Shown one piece after another: positions 38,338-49,300 of a stretch of 64,000 nt of DNA; position 1 is the stretch's first letter; the number at the start of each line of letters is the position of its first letter. The translations under genes were made by a program, and so were the position numbers. This stretch comes from Flavobacteriales bacterium (lineage in GTDB: Bacteria > Bacteroidota > Bacteroidia > Flavobacteriales > Flavobacteriaceae), in contig JAHENA010000004.1 of assembly GCA_024643405.1 (NCBI GenBank), forward strand, positions 1 through 64,000, given 5' to 3'. The notes beneath the pieces are model-generated. The model was not told where the DNA came from, made no database searches, and was given only the letters and a program-made list of their open reading frames with translations.

Positions 38338-40926
38338 ATGTCTGTAGAACCTAAATTATCCCGTTTTAAGCAAAACGTTTTGTCAAAATATCAAATTTAC
38401 AATAGTATATTTATGACATTACCCTTTGACTCCATTACAAAAACTGGTGTTTTGCTTCCATTATTTCACGAAACTTGCAAAAAAGGTTTCGCTAATGGCG
38501 ACGACCCCACAACCATAGTTGATCTTTTTTTTAAAAAATACCAAGCCCGACGTGACAAACAAAGTCAAATAAATTTATTATTTAGATTTATTCAATATAT
38601 AGAACGACAAGTGGTTTTATTTGATGCCGTTGAAGATGCAGCCTTTCCTATTGTTAACAATATGGAAGGTATAGGTACTTTAAGAAACCTTAAGGAATCT
38701 GCTATTTCCAATAACAGTATAGAAGAATTAAAAAACTATCTTGAAGCGTTTAAGGTTCGTATTGTTTTAACAGCACATCCTACTCAATTTTATCCAGGGT
38801 CTGTTTTAGGCATTATTACAGATTTAACTCAAGCTATAAAAGACAACAACCTTTCTAATATTCATAATTTATTTGGCCAATTAGGAAAAACTCCATTTTT
38901 CAAACATGAAAAACCAACGCCTTATGATGAAGCCATTAGTCTTATTTGGTATTTAGAAAATGTTTTTTACAAATCATTTGGAGAGATATATAACTATATT
39001 CAACAAAATATTTATGATGATAGCCGAAAACATAATGAGATTATAAATATTGGCTTTTGGCCTGGTGGAGATAGAGATGGTAACCCTTTTGTAAAACCTG
39101 ATACCACTTTAAGAGTAGCTGATAAACTAAAACAATCTATTCTCAAAAAATACTATGCAGATTTAAAAGATTTAAGACGTAAACTTACATTTAGAGGAGT
39201 GGAAGAGCGCGTAGTTCGCCTTGAAACCATTATGTATAATTACAGTTTGGACTTGAATTTTGAAGGAAAAATTACTGTAAAAGAATTTCTTAAAGAATTA
39301 CTAGACATCAGGGATCACCTTGTTCAAGAGTTTCAATCATTATATGTTAATGATATAAATTGTTTAATAAACAGGGTACATTTATTTAAATACAATTTTG
39401 CGACTTTAGATATAAGACAAGATAGCAGAATACATCATTCGGTTTTTACAACCGTAATTGATTATTTAATTAATAAAGGAAGTGCTTCTTTTCCAAAAAA
39501 TTATCACAATTTATCAGAAAAAGAACAAATAAATATTTTGTCTGAAGCTTCTTTTGAAACTATTGATGTAAATGCTTTTCAAGATGAAATGGTTTATAAT
39601 ACCATAAAAACTATTGAAGCGATTAAAGTTATACAAGAATCAAATGGTGAAGGTGGTGCTAATAGATATATCATTAGTAACAACCAAACGGCTTTAAATA
39701 TGATGCAGCTTTTTGCTATGCTAAAAATAATTGCATTTAAAGACCAATTAACTGTCGATACGGTGCCACTATTCGAAACGATAACAGATTTAGAAAATGC
39801 GCCGGGTGTTATGGAGGAGTTATATACAAATCCAGCATATATGGCCCATTTAAAAACTCGTGGTAATAAACAAACTATTATGCTTGGTTTTTCAGATGGC
39901 ACAAAAGATGGCGGTTATTTAATGGCGAACTGGGGTATTTATAGGGCTAAAGAATTGCTTACTGAAATGTCTAGAAAATACGGTATTACTGCCATCTTTT
40001 TTGATGGTCGTGGTGGCCCACCAGCTAGAGGAGGTGGAAAAACACATCAATTTTATGCATCATTAGGACCCACTATTGAAGATAAAGAAGTACAATTGAC
40101 CATTCAAGGACAAACCATTAGCTCCAACTTTGGAACCTTAGATTCTTCACAATATAATTTGGAACAACTAATAAGTTCTGGTATGTTTAACAGAATGGGG
40201 AAGGATAAACTTGCTATGTCTGATGAAGACCGAATTGTAATGAACGATTTAGCAAATACCAGTTATCAATCTTATAAAGATTTTAAAAATCACCCCATGT
40301 TCATTCCCTATTTAGAGAGAATGAGCACTTTAAAATATTATGCTAAAACCAATATTGGTAGCAGACCATCAAAACGTTCTAATTCAGATACCTTAATATT
40401 TTCTGACTTAAGAGCTATTCCTTTTGTTGGTTCTTGGAGCCAATTAAAACAAAATGTTCCCGGATTTTTTGGCGTAGGTACCGCTTTAAAAGCCTATGAG
40501 GATAAAGGGGAGTTCTACAAGGTGGAATCTCTCTATAAAAATTCTAAATTCTTTAAAACATTATTAGAAAATAGTATGATGGCGTTATCGAAATCATTTT
40601 TTGATTTAACAAAATACATGTCTAAAGACGAAGAGTTCGGTGACTTTTGGAATATTATATACAACGAATACGTTACAACCAAAACGCTTCTGCTAAAACT
40701 TACCGGTTATAAGGAATTAATGGAAAATGAACCTTCTGGAAAAGCCTCCATTGAAGTTAGAGAAGCCATTGTTTTACCATTATTAACCATTCAACAGTAC
40801 GCTCTTAAAAAAATTCAAGAGTTAGAAAAAGAAGATGTAAAAGATGAAGAACAGATTAAAATATTTGAAAAAATTGTGACACGTTCATTATTTGGAAACA
40901 TTAATGCGAGTAGAAATTCTGCTTAA
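38338..40926 (+). CDS. ppc: Phosphoenolpyruvate carboxylase (variant motifs)
   Basis: VLTAHPTQF, LDIRQDSRIH, MLGFSDGTKDGGYLMANW, FDGRGGPPARGGG. Confidence 0.9.
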   Translation: MSVEPKLSRFKQNVLSKYQIYNSIFMTLPFDSITKTGVLLPLFHETCKKGFANGDDPTTIVDLFFKKYQARRDKQSQINLLFRFIQYIERQVVLFDAVEDAAFPIVNNMEGIGTLRNLKESAISNNSIEELKNYLEAFKVRIVLTAHPTQFYPGSVLGIITDLTQAIKDNNLSNIHNLFGQLGKTPFFKHEKPTPYDEAISLIWYLENVFYKSFGEIYNYIQQNIYDDSRKHNEIINIGFWPGGDRDGNPFVKPDTTLRVADKLKQSILKKYYADLKDLRRKLTFRGVEERVVRLETIMYNYSLDLNFEGKITVKEFLKELLDIRDHLVQEFQSLYVNDINCLINRVHLFKYNFATLDIRQDSRIHHSVFTTVIDYLINKGSASFPKNYHNLSEKEQINILSEASFETIDVNAFQDEMVYNTIKTIEAIKVIQESNGEGGANRYIISNNQTALNMMQLFAMLKIIAFKDQLTVDTVPLFETITDLENAPGVMEELYTNPAYMAHLKTRGNKQTIMLGFSDGTKDGGYLMANWGIYRAKELLTEMSRKYGITAIFFDGRGGPPARGGGKTHQFYASLGPTIEDKEVQLTIQGQTISSNFGTLDSSQYNLEQLISSGMFNRMGKDKLAMSDEDRIVMNDLANTSYQSYKDFKNHPMFIPYLERMSTLKYYAKTNIGSRPSKRSNSDTLIFSDLRAIPFVGSWSQLKQNVPGFFGVGTALKAYEDKGEFYKVESLYKNSKFFKTLLENSMMALSKSFFDLTKYMSKDEEFGDFWNIIYNEYVTTKTLLLKLTGYKELMENEPSGKASIEVREAIVLPLLTIQQYALKKIQELEKEDVKDEEQIKIFEKIVTRSLFGNINASRNSA

Positions 40927-40942
40927 ATAGCTTAGTGAAAGA

Positions 40943-41281
40943 TTATTTTAAAGTTTTTCCTCCTTTTTCGCCCGTGCGTATTCTATAAGATTCTTGGATA
41001 TCGGAAACAAAAATTTTCCCATCTCCTACTTCCCCTGTCCTGGCAGAAGTCATTATTGCCGATATGGTTGCATCCGCAAAATCGTCATTAACGACAATGG
41101 ATAGATATCTTCTTTGTATATCACTCGTGCTGTATGAAATGCCTCTATAAACGTGACCTTCTTTTTCATTGCCAATGCCTGTAACATCCCAATATGAAAA
41201 AAAGTTTACTCCTACACTGTGCAAAGCATTTTTTACTGCAATAAATTTAGATTTCCTAACAATTGCTTCAATCTTTTTCAT
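40943..41281 (-). CDS. P-II family nitrogen regulator (copy 1)
   Basis: GHVYRGISYSTSDIQRRYLSIVV; TGEVGDGKIFVSD; RIRTGEKG. Confidence 0.92.
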   Translation of the reverse strand: MKKIEAIVRKSKFIAVKNALHSVGVNFFSYWDVTGIGNEKEGHVYRGISYSTSDIQRRYLSIVVNDDFADATISAIMTSARTGEVGDGKIFVSDIQESYRIRTGEKGGKTLK

Positions 41282-41372
41282 GCTTTTTTGGTATTAATCT
41301 ACATTCAAAAATAATCAAATTTTAGTAATTTTTTAAGTAGCCCTAACTCTTACCTAATATATTGTGTTGTAA

Positions 41373-41410
41373 AAAAAAGGATGGTTCAATAAATTGAACC
41401 ATCCTTTTTT
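41373..41410. terminator. Intrinsic terminator (amt copy 1)
   Basis: 18-bp perfect stem AAAAAAGGATGGTTCAAT-aa-ATTGAACCATCCTTTTTT. Confidence 0.9.
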
Positions 41411-41433
41411 AATACTATTTTAATTAAATGATA

Positions 41434-42663
41434 TTAATGCTCATTTAATCTAAAATCTGGATATGCATCCATACCATGTTCATGACCATCTAATCCTTCC
41501 AATTCCTCTATCTCTGAAACTCTGATTCCCACAGTTTTCTTCAATGCAAAAAGGATAATAAAGCTTGTAGCTATACAAAAGACTCCATAAGATGCAACTC
41601 CAATTAATTGACTTATAAATTGATCCATTCCAGCCAGAGCGCCAAAAATTCCAACTGCTAATGTACCCCAAACTCCACAAATCAAATGAACAGCAATAGC
41701 CCCTACAGGATCATCTAATCTTATTTTATCAACAAAAGCAACTGCAAAAACAATAATAGCTCCGGCAATTGATCCTATTAATATAGCATCTGTTGGACTC
41801 ATTTGATCGGCACCAGCAGTAATTCCTACTAATCCGCCTAAAATTCCATTTAAAAACATAGTAAGGTCTAAATTTTTATACATGGCTCCTGAAACTAACA
41901 TGGCCACAACGCCTCCTGCTGCGGCTGCTAAACAAGTGGTAACTAATGTTAATGACGTTAACCCTGGGTCAGCTGAAAGCACTGAACCTCCATTAAAACC
42001 AAACCAACCTAACCATAAGATAAGCACACCTGCGGTTGCTAATGGAAGGTTATGTCCAGGAATAGCCTGCGCTTTTCCGTCTTTAAACTTACCTATTCTA
42101 GCTCCAAGTAACCAAACGGCCACCAATGCAGCCCATCCGCCAACTGAGTGTACCAAAGTAGAACCTGCAAAATCATAAAAAGGAGTTTCTAAAGTTTGTA
42201 AAAATCCACCACCCCATTTCCAAGAACCTGCAATTGGATATACCAACCCAACATATAGTACAGTAAAAATCATAAATGGCACAATTTTTACACGTTCCGC
42301 AACAGCACCTGATACAATGGTTGCAGCTGTTGCAGCAAACATACCTTGAAATAAGAAATCTGTCCAATAGGTATAACCTTCATTATACGCTAAATCTAAA
42401 GCTCCATCCACTACAGGAGACGATAATCCAAACCCAGCAAATCCTAAAAATCCATTAAATTCCCCTGGATACATAAGGTTAAAGCCAACCAAGCAGTATA
42501 ATAACAACCCTATCGTGATAATAAACACATTTTTAAATAAGATGTTGATTGTATTCTTTTGTCTCGTCAATCCAATTTCTAGGAATGAGAATCCCAAGTG
42601 CATAAAGAAAACGAGTGCTGTACAGATCATCATCCATACATTATTTATTGTAAGTAATTCCAT
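41434..42663 (-). CDS. amt: Ammonium transporter (copy 1)
   Basis: Amt motifs (STLVHSVGGWAALVA; HLICGVWGTLAVG). Confidence 0.93.
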   Translation of the reverse strand: MELLTINNVWMMICTALVFFMHLGFSFLEIGLTRQKNTINILFKNVFIITIGLLLYCLVGFNLMYPGEFNGFLGFAGFGLSSPVVDGALDLAYNEGYTYWTDFLFQGMFAATAATIVSGAVAERVKIVPFMIFTVLYVGLVYPIAGSWKWGGGFLQTLETPFYDFAGSTLVHSVGGWAALVAVWLLGARIGKFKDGKAQAIPGHNLPLATAGVLILWLGWFGFNGGSVLSADPGLTSLTLVTTCLAAAAGGVVAMLVSGAMYKNLDLTMFLNGILGGLVGITAGADQMSPTDAILIGSIAGAIIVFAVAFVDKIRLDDPVGAIAVHLICGVWGTLAVGIFGALAGMDQFISQLIGVASYGVFCIATSFIILFALKKTVGIRVSEIEELEGLDGHEHGMDAYPDFRLNEH

Positions 42664-42687
42664 AATTATATTATTATTTGTTGACGT

Positions 42688-43026
42688 TTATTTTAAGGTG
42701 TCTCCACCATTTTCTCCTGTTCTAATTCTATAGCTTTCTTCAATCTCAGAGATAAATATTTTACCATCTCCTACTTCCCCTGTGCCTGCTGATTTCAGTA
42801 TGGCATTAATTGTTGCTTCTGCAAAATCATCATTGACTACAATGGACAAATACCTTCTTTGAATATCACTTGTACTATAGGATACCCCTCTGTAAACATG
42901 TCCTTCCTTTTCATTACCTAATCCGGTAACATCCCAGTAAGAGAAAAAGTTCACACCAACAGCGTGAAGCGCTTCTTTCACCTCGCTATACTTGGATTTT
43001 CTAATAATTGCTTCTACTTTTTTCAT
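42688..43026 (-). CDS. P-II family nitrogen regulator (copy 2)
   Basis: Same signatures as copy 1; paired with amt copy 1. Confidence 0.92.
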   Translation of the reverse strand: MKKVEAIIRKSKYSEVKEALHAVGVNFFSYWDVTGLGNEKEGHVYRGVSYSTSDIQRRYLSIVVNDDFAEATINAILKSAGTGEVGDGKIFISEIEESYRIRTGENGGDTLK

Positions 43027-43083
43027 TTTATATGAATTTTAAAATTTAAAAACCCAAAAATAAAAATAAATTTAAGAAGGGGG

Positions 43084-43145
43084 TAAAATATTAGGGGTAA
43101 TATGTAAATATTTTAATATAAAATAAAAGAACCCCTAATATTTTA
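43084..43145. repeat. 15-bp perfect inverted repeat, 32-nt spacer
   Basis: TAAAATATTAGGGGT (43084-43098) and ACCCCTAATATTTTA (43131-43145). Confidence 0.75.
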
Positions 43146-43156
43146 AGGATTCTTTT
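43125..43156. terminator. Imperfect terminator hairpin after amt copy 2
   Basis: AAAAGAACCcctaatattttaaGGATTCTTTT. Confidence 0.45.
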
Positions 43157-43190
43157 AAAAAAAGTGTATATTTTATAAAATATGATATAG

Positions 43191-44432
43191 TTAATGTTCG
43201 TTGAGTCTGAAATCCGGATAAGCTTCCATGCCATGCTCGTGTATATCTAACCCTTCAACTTCTTCCTTTTCAGAAACTCTTAGACCAATTGTTTTCTTAA
43301 GAATGAATAATAAAATGAATGATGTTGCAATAGACCATGCTCCAATTCCAAAGACACCAGCAGCTTGTGCTCCTAACTGGCTAAATCCACCCCCATAGAA
43401 TAAACCTCCATCAATTGCAAATAAGCCTACCAATAAGGTTCCCACTGCACCACAAACACCGTGCACTGAAACTGCACCTACTGGGTCATCAACTTTTAAT
43501 TTTTTATCTACAAACTCAATAGATAATACCACTAATATTCCACAAATAAGTCCTATGGCAATGGCACCAAAATTATCAATTGCAGCACAACCTGCTGTTA
43601 CACCAACTAACCCCGCAAGAGCACCGTTTAATGTCATAGATGCGTCTGGTTTACCATATTTAATCCAAGTTAAAAACATAGATGCAAGAGCACCTGCCGC
43701 TGCTGCTAAATTAGTTGTAATTACAATGTTTGCAACTGCACTAACATTATCACCAGAAATTGCTAATTGAGATCCTGCATTAAATCCGAACCATCCTAAC
43801 CATAGGATAAACACACCCAATGCACCAAATAAAATACTATGACCTGGAATGGCATTAGATTTACCATTTGTATATTTTCCAATTCTTGGGCCAACCATAG
43901 CAGCTGCTACTAATGCAGCCCATCCACCAACAGAGTGTACAACAGTTGATCCCGCAAAATCAATAAATCCTAAGTTAGTTAACCAACCCTCTCCTTGCCA
44001 AACCCAATGACCTGATATTGGATAGATAATTACTGTCATTAACAAAGAAAAAATTAAATACGTAGAAAATTTTGTTCTTTCTGCAATAGCACCTGATACT
44101 ATAGTTGCAGCAGTTGCGCAGAAAACTGTTTGAAAAAACAGATTGTGCATTTCTCCAGCGTCATTAAAAAATAATGAAGGTTGTCCTATAAAACTACTTA
44201 TGTCATCTCCATACATAATAGCATAACCAATTAACCAAAACCCTAATGATCCAATGCAAAGATCCATTAAGTTTTTCATTATAATATTGATTGTATTTTT
44301 AGATCTGGTAAAACCTGTTTCTACCAATGTAAAACCCGCTTGCATAAAGAATACTAATATGCCAGCTATTAATATCCACATGATATCTAAAACACCATTT
44401 ATGTCCGCTATTCCTTTTACTACTTCTTCCAT
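43191..44432 (-). CDS. amt: Ammonium transporter (copy 2)
   Basis: FAGSTVVHSVGGWAALVAA; VSVHGVCGAVGTLLVG. Confidence 0.93.
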   Translation of the reverse strand: MEEVVKGIADINGVLDIMWILIAGILVFFMQAGFTLVETGFTRSKNTINIIMKNLMDLCIGSLGFWLIGYAIMYGDDISSFIGQPSLFFNDAGEMHNLFFQTVFCATAATIVSGAIAERTKFSTYLIFSLLMTVIIYPISGHWVWQGEGWLTNLGFIDFAGSTVVHSVGGWAALVAAAMVGPRIGKYTNGKSNAIPGHSILFGALGVFILWLGWFGFNAGSQLAISGDNVSAVANIVITTNLAAAAGALASMFLTWIKYGKPDASMTLNGALAGLVGVTAGCAAIDNFGAIAIGLICGILVVLSIEFVDKKLKVDDPVGAVSVHGVCGAVGTLLVGLFAIDGGLFYGGGFSQLGAQAAGVFGIGAWSIATSFILLFILKKTIGLRVSEKEEVEGLDIHEHGMEAYPDFRLNEH

Positions 44433-44454
44433 AATAAATTATTTTTTATGATTA

Positions 44455-44793
44455 TTATTTTAAAGTGTCTCCACCTTTATCTCCTGTTCTTATTCTATAG
44501 CTTTCAATAATATCGGAAACAAATAGTTTCCCATCACCAACTTCACCAGTACCTGCCGCAGAAAGTATAGCATTTACGGTAACTTCTTCAAAATCATCAT
44601 TAACCACTATGGATAGATATCTACGTTGAATATCGCTAGTACTATAAGTAACACCTCTATATACATGGCCTTCCTTTTCATTTCCAATACCCGTTACATC
44701 CCAATAAGAGAAAAAGTTTACTCCAACAGCATGAAGGGCTTCTTTTACCGCGCGGTATTTTGATTTTCTAATAATTGCTTCAACTTTTTTCAT
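44455..44793 (-). CDS. P-II family nitrogen regulator (copy 3)
   Basis: Same signatures; paired with amt copy 2. Confidence 0.92.
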   Translation of the reverse strand: MKKVEAIIRKSKYRAVKEALHAVGVNFFSYWDVTGIGNEKEGHVYRGVTYSTSDIQRRYLSIVVNDDFEEVTVNAILSAAGTGEVGDGKLFVSDIIESYRIRTGDKGGDTLK

Positions 44794-44828
44794 AATATAG
44801 TATCTTGTTTTATTTGAATTTTCTTTTA

Positions 44829-45857
44829 TTAGAAGCTATAAATAGCCGCTAATACAAATGAACTTAAGCTTTTTTGTGGTGCTAAATCATTATCTAAAAA
44901 TGCATTATCAGAAGCACTATCCAATCTTAATTCTGGTTTGATGGTTAAATTATCAATGACGTAACTACCAGTTAGCGTAGCTGCGAAAACGCTGCTATCT
45001 GCAACACCAGTGCCGATAGCTCCGAAATCGCCGTCTTCAACAAAGTATTCCGCTCTTAAACCAATTTTAAAGGAATCAGATGTCGCGTATTGCGGATATA
45101 AAGCAGCTCCGTAAAAACCACCCCCATCGTCTTCAAGACTATAGTAAGCCCCATTTATTCCTAAATAGAATTTATCAGATACATCAAATCCTCCCGTAAA
45201 ATCGATTTCTAAGAAAGATGGATCCACTAATACATTTAAAAATTGACCAGAATACCCTAATTGTGCACCAAATGCATAGTCACCTGTTGGATTAAACTCA
45301 GTGGCATCCGTATCATTCATAACACCCACCATTAAACTTAAATCATCAGATAAAGTAAAATCAGCCTTTAAACCAGTATGGCTAAACGGTCCATAAGAGA
45401 ATAAATAAGAGGTACTGTAGTTAAAATTTCCAACGGGCGAAATAACTTCATATCCTAAAAACGTATTGAAATTACCCATGGTTAATTTAACATTGTCACT
45501 TACATTCCAATAAGCATACAATTGATTCACAATATTTCCAGTTGCAGAATACATCGGTGAAGCAAAAATAGCATCAGTCCCTCTTGGCCCAAATACTAAA
45601 TCAGCAACAAAACCCACTTTTTTACCTTCATATGAAGCGACTACGTTAGCCATTCCTAAAGCAAATCCGGGTAGGTTCGCAAACGAGGTTCCTGGTTTGG
45701 TCCAATTATCAGCATCATTTGGCGCATTAAGATTAGCTCTATAATAGGCATCAATACTACCACTTAAAGTAAATTTCTTTTCTTCAGTTGGCGACTCTTC
45801 TTGTGCAAATGACACAAGCGCCACCAAAAACATTGAAAGTGTAATAATTTTTTTCAT
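44829..45857 (-). CDS. Outer-membrane beta-barrel porin-like protein
   Basis: Signal peptide; FTLSGSIDAYYRANLNAP..., terminal F; upstream of glnK-amt. Confidence 0.75.
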   Translation of the reverse strand: MKKIITLSMFLVALVSFAQEESPTEEKKFTLSGSIDAYYRANLNAPNDADNWTKPGTSFANLPGFALGMANVVASYEGKKVGFVADLVFGPRGTDAIFASPMYSATGNIVNQLYAYWNVSDNVKLTMGNFNTFLGYEVISPVGNFNYSTSYLFSYGPFSHTGLKADFTLSDDLSLMVGVMNDTDATEFNPTGDYAFGAQLGYSGQFLNVLVDPSFLEIDFTGGFDVSDKFYLGINGAYYSLEDDGGGFYGAALYPQYATSDSFKIGLRAEYFVEDGDFGAIGTGVADSSVFAATLTGSYVIDNLTIKPELRLDSASDNAFLDNDLAPQKSLSSFVLAAIYSF

Positions 45858-46320
45858 AATTCTTAATTTTAAGTTATTGTTTTTAATTATTATTTTATCG
45901 TTAATTCGGCGTAAACTTATATAAAAAGTTTTATACCCCTATAAAAAATAGCCCCATTTGATTCATTTTTATCATTTTTTACTTTTTACCCCATATTTTT
46001 TAAGGGTGAGTTAATTTTTTTTAGATTTTTTGGTTTTTTGATAAAAGCGTTATTAAATAATTATCAGAAATTATTGCTATTTGTTTTTTATCTTTTTGAT
46101 TTTATATCATTTTTATGCTATTAATTGATATATCTGCATTTATTCTTAATTTTTCCTCATTGAATATTTATTAATATTTCTCTCAATAATTGTTATATAA
46201 TTATTTTTAACTCCGTATTACATTAAAAATCGAAATAATGAAATCATGCTAGTTATTATTTAAAATCAACTACATATATTCGCTTTGAAAAGTGATATTT
46301 CAAACTAAAAATTGTTGATT

Positions 46321-49300
46321 ATGTTGAAGAAACAAGGAATGTATTTGCCAGAATTTGAACACGATAATTGTGGCGCTGGATTTATTTGTAGTTTAAAAGG
46401 AATTAAGTCAAATGACATCATTCATAAAGCATTAGAAATTCTTGAGAAATTAGAACACCGAGGCGCAGTTAGTTCTGATGGAAAAACAGGTGATGGTGCC
46501 GGAATTTTAATAGATGTTCCACATGATTTTTTTGTTGCAAATTGTTCCTTTAAATTACCTTCAGCCGGCCATTACGCAGTCAGCAATGTGTTTTTACCTA
46601 AAAAAGAAAATCAACAAACCTTTTGTATTGCCGTTTTTGAAAAACATTTTACAGAACAAGGACTGGAAATTTTAGGATGGCGCAATGTTCCTGTTGACAC
46701 TTCTGCTTTAGGAGAACTAGCTGCCAAAACACAGCCTTTTATAAAACAAGTCTTTATTGGAAAATCAAATACTAAACAGGACGATTTTCAATTTAACTTA
46801 AAAATGTTTATTGCCAGAAAAAAAGCAGAGCATGAAATTTATAGCTCAAAGCTATCTGAAAGTTCTTTTTTTTACCTGCCAAGTTTATCAACTAAAATCA
46901 TTATATATAAAGGATTATTAGTTCCGGAAGACATTAAGCTATTCTATAAAGATTTAAATGACCCCTTATTTGTAACCAGACTAGCATTAGTACATCAGCG
47001 TTTTTCAACAAACACCTTTCCAACATGGGATTTAGCTCAGCCCTTTAGATATATGTGTCATAACGGGGAAATAAACACATTAAGAGGTAATGTTGCCAGA
47101 ATGTTTTCTCGCGAAGAATTAATGAAAAGCGATTGGTTTGGTGATGAAATAAAAAGCATACTTCCTATTGTTCTTTTAGGTAAATCAGACTCTGCATCCA
47201 TGGATATGGTAGTTGAATTACTATTAATGACAGGCCGTTCATTGCCAGAAGTCATGATGATGCTCATTCCAGAAGCTTGGGAAAAAAATCCTGATATGTC
47301 TGAAGCTAAAAAAGCGTTTTATGAGTTTAACTCCTGCCTAATGGAGCCCTGGGATGGTCCGGCTTCCATTCCATTTACAGATGGCAATTATATTGGTGCT
47401 GTATTAGACAGAAATGGACTTCGTCCTTCCAGATATACTGTTACCAAAAACGGGTATGTAATAATGTCTTCAGAAACCGGTGTCATTGAAATAGCCCCTA
47501 AAAACATAGAATTTCATGGCAGATTAGAACCTGGAAAAATGTTTTTAGTAGATATGAATGCTGGTCGTATTGTTAATGATGAAGAAATTAAAGAAGAAAT
47601 TGCAAGCAGATATCCGTATAAAAAATGGTTAGATAAAAACCTCATACATCTTAAAGACATTCCATATAATGACTGTCCCATATTTTTAAATGAAGAAAAA
47701 CTAAATAAAAGACAAGTTATTTTTGGCTATACACAAGAAGATGTAAAGACCATTATTTTACCAATGGCTCAAAGCGGCAAAGAACCTATAGGTTCCATGG
47801 GTACTGATACGCCAATCGCCGTTTTATCAGATAGACCACAATTAATATATAACTATTTTAAACAACTTTTTGCCCAAGTTACCAATCCGCCATTGGATGG
47901 AATCAGAGAAGAGTTAATTACTGATATTAGCTTAACATTAGGTAGCGATTCGAATATTTTTGAAATTAATGAACGTCATTGTAAAAAGTTAAAAATTAAG
48001 AATCCTGTCATTTCTAAGCAAGATTTAGATAAAATAAAAAGTTATGAAAACCCTGATTTTAAAATAACTTCTTTCCCTATTTTATATGAAATAAACAAAG
48101 GACATAATGGCTTAGAAGAAGCCTTACAAATACTGCTTAATGACATTTTAAAAGCAATTAACGAAGGAACAAATATTGTTATATTAACTGATAGAAATGT
48201 CAACGAGCAAAACGCACCAATTCCAGCATTACTAGCGTGCTCATTTATTAATAGTGCCTTACGTACATTGGGTAAACGTTCACAATTAAGTTTAATTATA
48301 GAATCCGCTGAACCTAGAGAGGTCCATCATTTTGCCTTATTATTTGGTTATGGTGCCAGTGCCATTAACCCTTATATGGTGAATGAAATTATTGAAGATA
48401 ACATCAATGAATTAGACGTCACTATTACTTCTGAACAAGCAGTAGAAAACTTTAATAAAGCTGTAGGAAAAGGGATTTTAAAAGTCATGAATAAAATTGG
48501 AATCTCAACCCTTAACTCCTATAGAGGCTCTCAGTTATTTGAATGCATTGGTATTAACACTAAAGTAGTTAATCAATATTTCCCAAATACAGTCACAAGA
48601 ATTCAAGGTATTGGCTTACATGAAATTGAAAAAGAAATTAGCAAAAGATACCTTAACGCTTACAAAGAAAAACATATTGCGGGCGATTTAGACCTTGAAG
48701 TTGGCGGACAATACAGATGGAGAAGAAACGGTGAACAGCATATGTTTAATCCATTAACGATTGCCAAATTACAGGAATCGGTTAGGAGCAATAAGCACAG
48801 TTCTTATAAAGAGTATTCTGAATTGATAAACAATCAATCAAGTCATTTAATGACCATTAGAGGATTGTTTGAATTTACAAACTATGACCCCATTTCCATT
48901 GACGAAGTGGAGCCTTGGACTGAGATAGTGAAACGATTTAAAACTGGTGCCATGTCATATGGTTCCATTAGCAAAGAAGCTCATGAGAATTTAGCCGTAG
49001 CCATGAACAGAATTGGCGGAAAAAGTAACTCTGGAGAAGGCGGTGAAGACGAAGAGCGATTCTATAAAGACGCCAATGGTGACTGGAAAAATAGCGCCAT
49101 CAAACAAGTAGCATCTGGAAGATTTGGAGTCACTTCAAATTACTTAACCAATGCTTCAGAAATTCAGATAAAAATGGCTCAAGGGGCTAAACCTGGAGAA
49201 GGCGGACAATTACCAGGCCCAAAAGTAAACCCTAGCATTGCAAAAACCCGAAATTCAACACCTTATGTTGGCTTAATCTCCCCGCCACCTCATCACGATA

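Noticed and set aside
40943-44793. P-II/Amt duplication as an assembly artefact
   Set aside because: Paralogs differ at many residues and codons, so they are genuine diverged copies.
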